Positions 34,101-45,008 of a DNA stretch of 64,000 nt are shown here, in pieces (position 1 is the stretch's first letter; each line of letters opens with the position of its first letter). The DNA lies in NCBI GenBank assembly GCA_032718475.1, contig JAUCBJ010009117.1:1-64000 (forward strand). Direction: 5' to 3'. This DNA comes from Nemertoderma westbladi. Its lineage: Eukaryota; Xenacoelomorpha; Nemertodermatida; Nemertodermatidae. The position numbers and the translations under genes are program-made. Under the pieces are notes generated by a model. That model saw only the letters and a list, made by a program, of their open reading frames with translations, ran no database searches and was not told the DNA's origin.

Positions 34101-37100
34101 CAAGTTAAATATATTAGCTTGCCAAAATGGGCAAGTTATATTTTAACTTGCCCAAACTGGCAAGTTAAATATATTAGATGCCAAAATGGGCAAGTTATAT
34201 TTTAACTTGCCCAAACTGGCAAGTTAAATATTATGGCTTGCCAAAATGGGCAAGTTATATTTTAGCTTGCCCAAACTGGCAAGTTAAATATAATGGCTTG
34301 CCAAAATGGGCAAGTTATATTTTAAATTGCCCAAACTGGCAAGTTAAATATATTAGCTTGCCAAAATGGGCAAGTTATATTTAAACTTGCCCCGACGGGC
34401 AAGTTAAATATATTAGCTTGCCAAAATGGGCAAGTTATATTTTAAATTGCCCAAACTGGCAAGTTAAATATATTAGCTTGCCAAAATGGGCAAGTTATAT
34501 TTAAACTTGCCCCGACGGGCAAGTTAAATATATTAGCTTGCCAAAATGGGCAAGTTATATTTTAACTTGCCCAAACTGGCAAGTTAAATATATTAGATGC
34601 CAAAATGGGCAAGTTATATTTTAACTTGCCCAAACTGGCAAGTTAAATATTATGGCTTGCCAAAATGGGCAAGTTATATTTTAGCTTGCCCAAACTGGCA
34701 AGTTAAATATTATGGCTTGCCAAAATGGGCAAGTTATATTTTAACTTGCCCAAACTGGCAAGTTAAATATAATGGCTTGCGAAAATGGGCAAGTTATATA
34801 TTAACTACCTATATACTTATTTACTATGAGCATTAACTATACAGACAGCAAATTTTTGTATTCCGTTACAACTACAAATGAAGATGAAACAGTTGAAGTT
34901 GTAATAAGTATTGAAATGCAGCAGAGGAATATCCGCCGTTTTTTAATTATTATTAAGTATGCTATTTAGAGTTGCCTTTAATTGGATTGTTATTAATTAA
35001 TAATTATTATTCTCATGCAATAAATATCTGCCTTTGTTTATAAAGATATTATAAAGTAAAATAATTTCATTACGAATAGATTTCTTTCTTTATTATATTA
35101 TTGACGTTTCACCATGTGTGGAGTGTGTTGTGCAAGAAACTATATAATTAATATCCGGTGATTTTGACAAGAATATTTGTCAATAAAATTGGCTATATTT
35201 ATAGCCAAAATGGAAAGAATTTTGCAGATTTAACAAGATATTCTTGTCAAGGATTGCAAGTATTCTTGTCAATACAACCAGAAATTCTTGCCAATTCTAA
35301 TGACAAGAAATTCTTGCTAATTTGACAATCAGATTTGTGGCTAACTATTGACATGGGATTCTTGTCATTTTGAACATTTTTTTTTGTCAAATTGACAAGA
35401 CACTTTTTAGAGTGTGGTGGGATTGGGGACCGAGAGCAACCTGTGCGTTACATAAACACAAAATGTAAGTGGTGGGATTGGGGACCGAGAGCAACCTGTG
35501 CGTTACATAAACACTAAATGTAAGTGGTGGGATTGGGGACCGAGAGCAACCTGTGCGTTACATAAACACTAAATGTAAGTGGTGGGATTGGGGACCGAGA
35601 GCAACCTGTGCGTTACATAAACACAAAATGTAAGTGGTGGGATTGGGGACCGAGAGCAACCTGTGCGTTACATAAACACAAAATGTAAGTGGTGGGATTG
35701 GGGACCGAGAGCAACCTGTGCGTTACATAAACACTAAATGTAAGTGGTGGGATTGGGGACCGAGAGCAACCTGTGCGTTACATAAACACAAAATGTAAGT
35801 GGTGGGATTGGGGACCGAGAGCAACCTGTGCGTTACATAAACACTAAATGTAAGTGGTGGGATTGGGGACCGAGAGCAACCTGTGCGTTACATAAACACA
35901 AAATGTAAGTGGTGGGATTGGGGACCGAGAGCAACCTGTGCGTTACATAAACACTAAATGTAAGTGGTGGGATTGGGGACCGAGAGCAACCTGTGCGTTA
36001 CATAAACACAAAATGTAAGTGGTGGGATTGGGGACCGAGAGCAACCTGTGCGTTACATAAACACAAAATGTAAGTGGTGGGATTGGGGACCGAGAGCAAC
36101 CTGTGCGTTACATAAACACAAAATGTAAGTGGTGGGATTGGGGACCGAGAGCAACCTGTGCGTTACATAAACACAAAATGTAAGTGGTGGGATTGGGGAC
36201 CGAGAGCAACCTGTGCGTTACATAAACACTAAATGTAAGTGGTGGGATTGGGGACCGAGAGCAACCTGTGCGTTACATAAACACAAAATGTAAGTGGTGG
36301 GATTGGGGACCGAGAGCAACCTGTGCGTTACATAAACACAAAATGTAAGTGGTGGGATTGGGGACCGAGAGCAACCTGTGCGTTACATAAACACAAAATG
36401 TAAGTGGTGGGATTGGGGACCGAGAGCAACCTGTGCGTTACATAAACACTAAATGTAAGTGGTGGGATTGGGGACCGAGAGCAACCTGTGCGTTACATAA
36501 ACACAAAATGTAAGTGGTGGGATTGGGGACCGAGAGCAACCTGTGCGTTACATAAACACTAAATGTAAGTGGTGGGATTGGGGACCGAGAGCAACCTGTG
36601 CGTTACATAAACACAAAATGTAAGTGGTGGGATTGGGGACCGAGAGCAACCTGTGCGTTACATAAACACAAAATGTAAGTGGTGGGATTGGGGACCGAGA
36701 GCAACCTGTGCGTTACATAAACACAAAATGTAAGTGGTGGGATTGGGGACCGAGAGCAACCTGTGCGTTACATAAACACAAAATGTAAGTGGTGGGATTG
36801 GGGACCGAGAGCAACCTGTGCGTTACATAAACACAAAATGTAAGTGGTGGGATTGGGGACCGAGAGCAACCTGTGCGTTACATAAACACAAAATGTAAGT
36901 GGTGGGATTGGGGACCGAGAGCAACCTGTGCGTTACATAAACACAAAATGTAAGTGGTGGGATTGGGGACCGAGAGCAACCTGTGCGTTACATAAACACA
37001 AAATGTAAGTGGTGGGATTGGGGACCGAGAGCAACCTGTGCGTTACATAAACACAAAATGTAAGTGGTGGGATTGGGGACCGAGAGCAACCTGTGCGTTA

Positions 37101-38766
37101 CATAAACACAAAATGTAAGTGGTGGGATTGGGGACCGAGAGCAACCTGTGCGTTACATAAACACAAAATGTAAGTGGTGGGATTGGGGACCGAGAGCAAC
37201 CTGTGCGTTACATAAACACAAAATGTAAGTGGTGGGATTGGGGACCGAGAGCAACCTGTGCGTTACATAAACACAAAATGTAAGTGGTGGGATTGGGGAC
37301 CGAGAGCAACCTGTGCGTTACATAAACACAAAATGTAAGTGGTGGGATTGGGGACCGAGAGCAACCTGTGCGTTACATAAACACTAAATGTAAGTGGTGG
37401 GATTGGGGACCGAGAGCAACCTGTGCGTTACATAAACACAAAATGTAAGTGGTGGGATTGGGGACCGAGAGCAACCTGTGCGTTACATAAACACTAAATG
37501 TAAGTGGTGGGATTGGGGACCGAGAGCAACCTGTGCGTTACATAAACACTAAATGTAAGTGGTGGGATTGGGGACCGAGAGCAACCTGTGCGTTACATAA
37601 ACACAAAATGTAAGTGGTGGGATTGGGGACCGAGAGCAACCTGTGCGTTACATAAACACAAAATGTAAGTGGTGGGATTGGGGACCGAGAGCAACCTGTG
37701 CGTTACATAAACACTAAATGTAAGTGGTGGGATTGGGGACCGAGAGCAACCTGTGCGTTACATAAACACAAAATGTAAGTGGTGGGATTGGGGACCGAGA
37801 GCAACCTGTGCGTTACATAAACACAAAATGTAAGTGGTGGGATTGGGGACCGAGAGCAACCTGTGCGTTACATAAACACAAAATGTAAGTGGTGGGATTG
37901 GGGACCGAGAGCAACCTGTGCGTTACATAAACACAAAATGTAAGTGGTGGGATTGGGGACCGAGAGCAACCTGTGCGTTACATAAACACAAAATGTAAGT
38001 GGTGGGATTGGGGACCGAGAGCAACCTGTGCGTTACATAAACACAAAATGTAAGTGGTGGGATTGGGGACCGAGAGCAACCTGTGCGTTACATAAACACT
38101 AAATGTAAGTGGTGGGATTGGGGACCGAGAGCAACCTGTGCGTTACATAAACACAAAATGTAAGTGGTGGGATTGGGGACCGAGAGCAACCTGTGCGTTA
38201 CATAAACACAAAATGTAAGTGGTGGGATTGGGGACCGAGAGCAACCTGTGCGTTACATAAACACTAAATGTAAGTGGTGGGATTGGGGACCGAGAGCAAC
38301 CTGTGCGTTACATAAACACAAAATGTAAGTGGTGGGATTGGGGTCGTAGAAGGCTTTGCGTCACCGGTGTTACAAAACTACAGCACTGTCCAATGTGCAG
38401 TGAACTCTTGGTGACGATTTGGAAACCCTTAGCCAGTTAGCAACACGGTCTGGTAATAAATTTTACTATCTGCTAATGCTGTAATGTTTTTAATTCGTTT
38501 GTAACTCTACATGAACTCGTTTGTTTGTTTGTACCCTTTCTTTGTATTATTTCAATTGGGTATACCTCTAATAATAATGTTTCAATTTTTGTACAATTCT
38601 GTACGTTCCGTAAAACCGTTGCCTATTGCAGATCACACACATCCCACTATCCTCCAAATCTTATGGTATGTATGTACTCAAACTCAGTCGACCCAACTAC
38701 CACTGCACTGACCTTTATTATAACTTTGTTGCTCATATCAATATCACCGAAGACGTTTTTGGCCAT
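22093..38766 (-). CDS. TFG: TFG (PB1-domain protein of ER exit sites), 5' part in three exons
   Basis: Spliced exons 38766-38713, 22443-22302 and 22176-22093 give 93 codons plus one base. TFG self-assembles through its PB1 domain and organises COPII carriers between ER exit sites and the ERGIC/Golgi. The translation follows the PB1 domain of animal TFG closely: DMSNKVIIK, then [50 protein letters not shown] and [16 protein letters not shown]. All three donors begin GT and both acceptors end AG (GTCAGT, GTTAGA, GTAAGT; CACAG, TGTAG), and phases agree. The start ATG at 38766 has A at -3 and G at +4; a second in-frame ATG lies ten codons later. The coiled coil and Pro/Gln-rich tail must lie further left; I could not locate those exons. 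Intron 1 is 16,269 bp, mostly an array of copied acceptor sites. Confidence 0.9.
22302..22443 (-). CDS. TFG: TFG exon 2 (core of PB1 domain)
   Basis: 142 nt from acceptor GTAACGCACAG|GTTGCT to donor GACGAAG|GTTAGA, ending in phase 1. It encodes the conserved DIRR basic patch and the NDEITYDEL acidic OPCA-type segment used in head-to-tail PB1 assembly. Its first 12 bases are the part copied into every unit of the 55-bp array. Confidence 0.92.
22432..30397. repeat. 55-bp minisatellite block 1, about 145 copies of the TFG exon 2 acceptor
   Basis: In gene orientation each unit is 43 bp of intron end (CCCCAATCCCACCACTTACA ... TTATGTAACGCACAG) plus the first 12 bp of exon 2 (GTTGCTCTCGGT). Copies are nearly identical. 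The main variation is one A/T base: the T form (fwd AACACTAAAT) occurs in the units next to exon 2 and is the minority elsewhere. One unit near 23004 has an insertion of about 20 bp (GTGGGAAAGGAAGGG). The left-most unit is the genuine acceptor. The copy number assumes the N gap has its stated length. Confidence 0.97.
22627..22726. other. Assembly gap (100 N)
   Basis: Exactly 100 N inside the 55-bp array. This is a conventional placeholder, so the true array length and copy number are unknown. Confidence 0.99.
33851..34071. mobile_element. MITE with poly(G)/poly(C) ends, copy 2 (inverted)
   Basis: Reverse-complement relative of 13594-13834: GGGGGGGAACTGGGCGCAAT at the left, TTGCGTCCAG plus a C run at the right. 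It lies within the 5-kb insertion, next to its 60-bp satellite. Confidence 0.75.
34085..34798. repeat. 60-bp palindromic satellite, about 12 copies
   Basis: Each unit carries two small hairpins: AACTTGCCCAAACTGGCAAG and GCTTGCCAAAATGGGCAAG, joined by TTAAATAT / TTATATTTT. Variants include CCCCGACGGG loops. The near-60-bp period leaves one frame open for short distances; I see no gene. Confidence 0.95.
35417..38343. repeat. 55-bp minisatellite block 2, about 53 copies
   Basis: Continuation of the array at 22432-30397, same unit and same A/T variant. It ends at GGATTGGGG|TCGTAG (38343), where unique intron sequence begins, 369 bp from the TFG exon 1 donor. Confidence 0.97.
38713..38766 (-). 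CDS. TFG: TFG exon 1 (coding part)
   Basis: 18 codons ending in NKVIIK, followed by donor AAG|GTCAGT. It matches the human DLSGKLIIK segment as DMSNKVIIK, immediately before the junction where ALG(D/E)DIRR begins. The frame joins exon 2 in phase 0. Confidence 0.88.
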
Positions 38767-39428
38767 AATCCAGTAATCAGATGATGCAATATATACAATC
38801 AAGGACTTGATACAATACAGCAATGGTGAAAGTATTCATTAACATTAAATGGCAGTGCGAGAACGTATGTTCGTTTGCACAGTTTGTGCAGTTGTGGTGG
38901 TCAGAAATCTCGGGCTGTCGGGGTCACCGAACTACCGAAGCTGCGAAGGGAAGGTATCGGTACTACTGTGTAGGCCTACTTCTCAGCTCTGCAGACTGCA
39001 GCTTGTGTACTGCTGTACTGTACTATGTTAAGGAAGTATTTGGCGTGGAAAACTATCTGAGTGTCATTATTATTATTATTATTATTATTACACCCATAGT
39101 CAAAAATTGCACATATGAAATTTATTTCAAATAAAATAGATCATTAGATAAAAATATATACAGTAAGTAGTGGGGGAGGAGACTAACCAGGCCCGTGCAC
39201 TTACGGTTAGCCATTCCATTATTTAAGTTAATTAATTTGTATACTAATCGTTATAAGTACATGTAAAAGTAACTAAAAAGTATTAAATAATTAAACGTTT
39301 CCCTGATAAAAATATTTTTCTAAAAAATATTGTTAAAGATATTTTTCTACTGCCCGTACTGAAATTGATATATTAACAATAAATAGTATTATATAATAAC
39401 ATGAGTTATGCCAAAAATAATCAAATTA
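38767..39428. other. TFG upstream region, no gene seen
   Basis: Contains the presumed TFG 5' UTR and promoter; no TATA box or other definite element was recognised. An ATT microsatellite lies at 39068-39090. Plus-strand frames here (38511-39134) overlap exon 1 on the wrong strand and are spurious. Confidence 0.5.
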
Positions 39429-39818
39429 TTATAAAAATCTGTTAAAACTGCAGTATTTTAAAAGGTCTACATCCCGTGCTAAAATATTACTAAAAATATT
39501 AATGTTTGGGGCTGATGCAGCATTAGAAGGTAGGTCGTTCCACATACTAACTATCCTATTACAAAAATATTTCTGACAAATTTGTAGGCGGCAAAAATTG
39601 TGTTGCAATTTAGATTGGTGACCTCTAAGACCCCTTCGTGAAGCAAAGCTAAAAAAATCATCAAAATTCATTTGCACTGCACCGGTGATTATAGAGTAAA
39701 CCTGTTTTAAATCAAACACATGACGTCTAACTTCGAGTGGTTGTAAGTTTAAGTACTCAAGTCTATCTAAATAAGGCACTGTCCTGAGTCTGTGAGTGAC
39801 TGAGTGGGCACCCGTCAT
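39429..39818 (-). pseudogene. LINE C-terminal fragment (CR1/Jockey-like)
   Basis: 129 aa with the pattern seen at the C-terminus of CR1/Jockey-type reverse transcriptases: RLEYLNLQPLEVRRHVFDL, FFSFASRRGLRGHQSKL, FCNRIVSMWNDLPSNAASA and a final NIFSNIL. No polymerase motifs are present, so it is a 5'-truncated insertion upstream of TFG. Confidence 0.75.
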
Positions 39819-39899
39819 TAAGGATAGTTGTAGCGAAGTTCTTGTGTTCGGCGCATAGACCTGTAGACTACTGGACTAATGATAGTGATAGAGTACCGG

Positions 39900-41104
39900 T
39901 ACCATAGGCAGAGGCCTATGTGCCTATTGCATTATTGATTAAAAACGAAAATATTCATTCTGTCTGACTGATGCACTAAGACTGTAAGAAGTAGGCCTTG
40001 TCCTGTCAGCCTGTTGTCTCTGCTTGTTAGTTCTGTAGTTCAGTAGGTAGTGATAGTGAGTGAGTCTGTAAAGCTGTAAACAGGTAAAGGTACGGTCTGA
40101 CGGTAGTTAGTTAGATACAATTATCTAGAATATAAATATGCTATTAGCTAAGGCCTATTCCTGTATTCTGTCTGTCTGTAGGCCTATTCTAGTCCAGTAC
40201 TCCGACAGTCCGGGAGATGACGTGGTGTTGGTGTAGGGCTGTACTGCTGTAGCCTGTAGGGCTGTAGGGTAGGGTAGGCCGTAGGGCCTACCTTTATAAA
40301 CTTTGTAAACGTTTTTCTAGACAAGTAAGTATTCTTGGGTTTGACTTTTCGGCGTAGGTGTAGTCTACGCGTAGCCTACGCGTAGGCTACGCGTATGTGA
40401 TCGAATGCAGTTTCGCGTAGGTAAATTTTTCGCGCAGGTCAGTAGGTAACCAATGAATGAATCGAACTAGAGCTTTAAGAAAAGAGAGGTAAATTCAAAT
40501 AAGCTCAATCCTATAAACGATATAAAGTTGTTTGGCAGTTTGGTGTATTATGATAGTGCAGGACAGACTAACTGAGATAGGCCTATACTAACAAAAGCAA
40601 CCTTTGTGCGTTGTGTTCCACATACACAGGGACAGACCAGATTAGGCCTCCACGGTATGTATTGTATATATATACTGATATATATATTTATTGATTATGT
40701 CATGTACCGGTACGGTCAGACGGTACTCAGGTACTGTATATAGTACCGGTATAAAGCAAATAATGTTTATTGTGACTCGTTAATACTGCGTGCGTCAGTG
40801 TATCACGTATTAGAGTAGTTTAGGTACGTACTCCATACTCAGCTAAGCATGCTCAGTAATACAGCAGAATACATTGAGTCGTAAGTCTACTACGGTAGAC
40901 TTTGGACGATTCTACCTAAAACATTCACATATGCATTCACGTATGCCGTTCAAGGTAAAATAAGTCGGAATCTTTCAAAGTATATTATAATACCTGTACA
41001 ACGCAGTGTATTCCAATTCCATTGCAATATTGTCGGAATTCTGATTTGCTCTTTTTAGCTCGTCTATGTCATTAGTTTATCGTTATTTATTTAAGATTTT
41101 ATAG
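39900..41104. other. No gene; palindrome-rich spacer
   Basis: Dense in AGGCCT and ACCGGT hexamers and CTGTAGG-type words. Around 40355-40395 there is a run of CTACGCGTAG palindromes. No coding or RNA signal. Confidence 0.5.
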
Positions 41105-41128
41105 GATGGATCCAGTGAAATTAATTGG

Positions 41129-41789
41129 TGGTAACCGAGTTCGGAGGGTAACTTACATTGGTCCTTCTACCTCAAGGGGTCTTCGGTAACCGAGTTTGGA
41201 GGGTAACTTACTTGGTCCTTCTACCTCAAGGGGTCTTCGGTAACCGAGTTCGGAGGGTAACTTACATTGGTCCTTCTACCTCAAGGGGTCTTCGGTAACC
41301 GAGTTCGGAGGGTAACTTACATTGGTCCTTCTACCTCAAGGGGTCTTCGGTAACCGAGTTCGGAGGGTAACTTACATTGGTCCTTCTACCTCAAGGGGTC
41401 TTCGGTAACCGAGTTCGGAGGGTAACTTACATTGGTCCTTCTACCTCAAGGGGTCTTCGGTAACCGAGTTCGGAGGGTAACTTACATTGGTCCTTCTACC
41501 TCAAGGGGTCTTCGGTAACCGAGTTCGGAGGGTAACTTACATTGGTCCTTCTACCTCAAGGGGTCTTCGGTAACCGATTTCGGAGGGTAACTTACATTGG
41601 TCCTTCTACCTCAAGGGGTCTTCGGTAACCGAGTTCGGAGGGTAACTTACATTGGTCCTTCTACCTCAAGGGGTCTTCGGTAACCGAGTTCGGAGGGTAA
41701 CTTACATTGGTCCTTCTACCTCAAGGGGTCTTCGGTAACCGAGTTCGGAGGGTAACTTACATTGGTCCTTCTACCTCAAGGGGTCTTCG
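41129..41789 (+). repeat. 55-bp minisatellite in the 5' exon of the transposase pseudogene, 12 copies
   Basis: Unit GGTAACCGAGTTCGGAGGGT ... CTACCTCAAGGGGTCTTC. Since 55 is not a multiple of three, the expansion destroys the reading frame: each copy shifts frame and introduces CGG-TAA. With one copy, the frame from ATG 41105 stays open for 33 codons to a TAA near 41810, and the same frame continues to the intron donor. Confidence 0.93.
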
Positions 41790-43216
41790 TCAAATAGTTA
41801 TGCATTGTTAAAATCGGAATCCAGTTCATTATCTCTCAGTGTACTTCAATCCATCAACATACAAGCTTGAGGATGATGATTCTACCGATGATTCTACTGA
41901 TATGCAACTGTAATTATATAATATATTATATTAATATCTATTTATTATTATATTATTGAATAATAGTAAATATTTAATTACTTTATAATAATATTATTTT
42001 TGTTATTTTTCAGGGAAAAGATTCGACGACGCCATGTGTTATGTTCTGATGTGTTGGACGTAGTTGAGGAAACTATTTCGCAGAACTTAAGCTTTAACAT
42101 AAAGCCTAAATTGTTGGCATCCGATATCAATAAGACTCATAATACTGATATGTTACAAACATCGCGTTTGGAGGACAATGTTTCGGCGAAACATGTTAGC
42201 AACGCTAAGGCTCGTTTTAAAAAGAACATGGACCCCCATACCAATGTAATGTTACTTAAGGCTTCAGAGTCCGAAGATGAAACCCTGTTTATCCGGGAAT
42301 GCGTGTACAAAGACATTGGGTTCCTATACCAACTTTATACCGATCGTCAAGTTCAAGAGGCCGTAATATTTTGCTCTGGACCGGGGGCCTTTGCTTTGGG
42401 AGTGGACGCAGTATTCAACATCTCTCAGCAGTGTTGCGGTTTCTTCACAACATACCGCGCATTGGTTTTTGAAGGTAATCCTGTGTTATTAGGACCTGGT
42501 GGATTGATACCGAAAAAGGTCGAGGATTGTTATCGCCATGTTTTGATGCCGTTGTGAAATACAAGTCTTTCCAGAGACCTAACTTAATGCTCTTCCGATG
42601 GCGAGACGGCAATAATAAATGCCGTATCACAATTATTTCCCTATTGCGTTCAAATTCGGGGCCTTGAACACCTTGAAAATATTTCACAGAAAGCTCGAAA
42701 ATGTGGTGTTACTAAAACAGGATATTAATAAGTTGGTATTATCAGATGCTATCAGTGATGAATTTAATGTGATGATTGATAGGTACTTGTGTGATGGAAT
42801 AGACGTTAGAGTGTGTCAGTACTTGATGGAACTGTTTCCAATTTTTAGAGAATTGCAATATTGGGATACTAAGAAACCGTGATAGACGGATCCTCTATAA
42901 TCAAGCAGTGAAATCAATGAATAAAGTTATTAAGGATTTCTCCAATAAGCTGCAAGTTGATGACGCTATAGTTCGTATTAAGGATGTCGTTCGTGCGCAA
43001 CATGATGAAGTCGTGAAAGACTTTCTAGGCGTTGGTAAATTCAAGCTTAAAAACCAATTTAAGCACCTGGGAATTTCGCAAGCAGATTACTTCTCGCTGA
43101 GTGTTTCAGAAAGGATGTGGTGGTACAAGAACCATTTAGAAAAGATCCATAAAGAGCTTCTGAGTGACTTGTTTACTCTACAAGGATTTATACAGGATGG
43201 GGATGTAATTGTGTGT

Positions 43217-43600
43217 GATGCAGCTGGAGGCTTAAGTCAGCGTGAGGCAGCTGGTGGTTTAAGTCAGTGTGATGCAGCTGGAGGCTTAAGTCAGCGTGAG
43301 GCAGCTGGTGGTTTAAGTCAGTAGTGTGATGCAGCTGGTGGTTAAGTCAGTGTGATGCAGCTGGAGGCTTAAGTCAGTGTGAGGCAGCTGGAGGTTAAAG
43401 TCAGTGTGATGCAGCTGGAGGCTTAAGTCAGCGTGAGGCAGCTGGAGGCTTAAGTCAGCGTGAGGCAGCTGGTGGTTTAAGTCAGTGTGATGCAGCTGGA
43501 GGCTTAAGTCAGCGTGAGGCAGCTGGTGGTTTAAGTCAGTGTGATGCAGCTGGAAGCTTAAGTCAGCGTGATGCAGCTGGTGGTTTAAGTGATATAAGTG
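43217..43600 (+). repeat. 27-bp minisatellite in the transposase pseudogene, about 14 copies
   Basis: Unit GCAGCTGGAGGCTTAAGTCA plus GCGTGAG or GTGTGAT, alternating, encoding AAGGLSQ(R/C)(E/D) when in frame. Several units carry 1-4-base indels (for example at 43321 and 43345), so the frame opened at 42908 ends at 43324. Confidence 0.93.
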
Positions 43601-43712
43601 GGTGTGAGGCAGAAGTTATAGAATGTTATGTAATTGATGACACCGCTACATTGAGTGGGCCATATAGTGAAGTGGGGCTTGGCCTTGGATTGTATGAGAA
43701 AAGTAAAGATAA

Positions 43713-45008
43713 TAGCGGAACAGCCGTTGGAACGAGTGGGATACATAGCGGAACAGCCGTTGGAACGAGTGGGATACATAGCGGAACAGCCGTTGGAACG
43801 AGTGGGATACATAGCGGAACAGCCGTTGGAACGAGTGGGATACATAGCGGAACAGCCGTTGGAACGAGTGGGATACATAGCGGAACAGCCGTTGGAACGA
43901 GTGGGATACATAGCGGAACAGCCGTTGGAACGAGTGGGATACATAGCGGAACAGCCGTTGGAACGAGTGGGATACATAGCGCAACAGCCGTTGGAACGAG
44001 TGGGATACATAGAGGAACATCCGTTGGAACGAGTGGGATACATAGCGCAACAGCCGTTGGAACGAGTGGGATACATAGCGGAACAACCGTTGGAACGAGT
44101 GGGATACATAGCGGAACAGCCGTTGGAACGAGTGGGATACATAGCGGAACAGCCGTTGGAACGAGTGGGATACATAGCGGAACAGCCGTTGGAACGAGTG
44201 GGATACATAGCGGAACAGCCGTTGGAACAAGTGGGATACATAGCGGAACAGCCGTTGGAACAAGTGGGATACATAGCGGAACAGCCGTTGGAACGAGTGG
44301 GATACATAGCGGAACAGCCGTTGGAACGAGTGGGATACATAGCGGAACAGCCGTTGGAACGAGTGGGATACATAGCGGAACAGCCGTTGGAACGAGTGGG
44401 ATACATAGCGGAACAGCCGTTGGAACGAGTGGGATACATAGCGGAACAGCCGTTGGAACGAGTGGGATACATAGCGGAACAGCCGTTGGAACGAGTGGGA
44501 TACATAGCGGAACAGCCGTTGGAACGAGTGGGATACATAGCGGAACAGCCGTTGGAACGAGTGGGATACATAGCGGAACAGCCGTTGGAACGAGTGGGAT
44601 ACATAGCGGAACAGCCGTTGGAACGAGTGGGATACATAGCGGAACAGCCGTTGGAACGAGTGGGATACATAGCGGAACAGCCGTTGGAACGAGTGGGATA
44701 CATAGCGGAACAGCCGTTGGAACGAGTGGGATACATAGCGGAACAGCCGTGGGAACGAGTGGGATACATAGCGGAACAGCCGTTGGAACGAGTGGGATAC
44801 ATAGCGGAACAGCCGTTGGAACGAGTGGGATACATAGCGGAACAGCCGTTGGAACGAGTGGGATACATAGCGGAACAGCCGTTGGAACGAGTGGGATACA
44901 TAGCGGAACAGCCGTTGGAACGAGTGGGATACATAGCGGAACAGCCGTTGGAACGAGTGGGATACATAGCGGAACAGCCGTTGGAACGAGTGGGATACAT
45001 AGCGGAAC
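43713..45008 (+). repeat. 33-bp minisatellite in the transposase pseudogene, about 39 copies
   Basis: Unit GGAACAGCCGTTGGAACGAG then TGGGATACATAGC, encoding GTAVGTSGIHS in the frame that leads into the SWIM domain. The period is a multiple of three and no frame has a stop, so all three plus frames and three minus frames stay open for about 1.3 kb. The variants I saw are few (CAACAGCC, GGAACATCC, GGAACAACC, GGAACAAG, GTGGGAAC). Confidence 0.97.

Larger units (their letters stand above)
30398..35416. mobile_element. 5.0-kb non-autonomous DNA element inserted in the 55-bp array
   Basis: The array breaks at GTAAGTG (30397) and resumes exactly in register at GTGGGATTGG (35417), so the ends are fixed to within three bases; GTG may be a 3-bp target duplication. 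The ends are weakly inverted: CACACAAAAAACTGACCTTG at the left, and CACACTCTAAAAAGTGTC followed by TTGTCAA at the right (complement). About 200 bp at the left end and 250 bp at the right are packed with TTGACAAGAA/TTCTTGTCAA in both orientations. CAC ends, a short target site and dense subterminal repeats suggest CACTA/EnSpm. No transposase is visible. Inside are a MITE (33851-34071), a 60-bp satellite (34085-34798) and otherwise AT-rich DNA with many ACCGGT/AGGCCT palindromes (31400-32250). Short frames at 30783 and 33266 are not convincing genes. Confidence 0.8.

Noticed and set aside
34178-34836. Frames with [17 protein letters not shown] repeats
   Set aside because: Produced by the 60-bp satellite period; no other support.
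38511-39134. Plus-strand frames of 60-103 aa near TFG exon 1
   Set aside because: They overlap the spliced minus-strand exon or a microsatellite and show no conserved motif.
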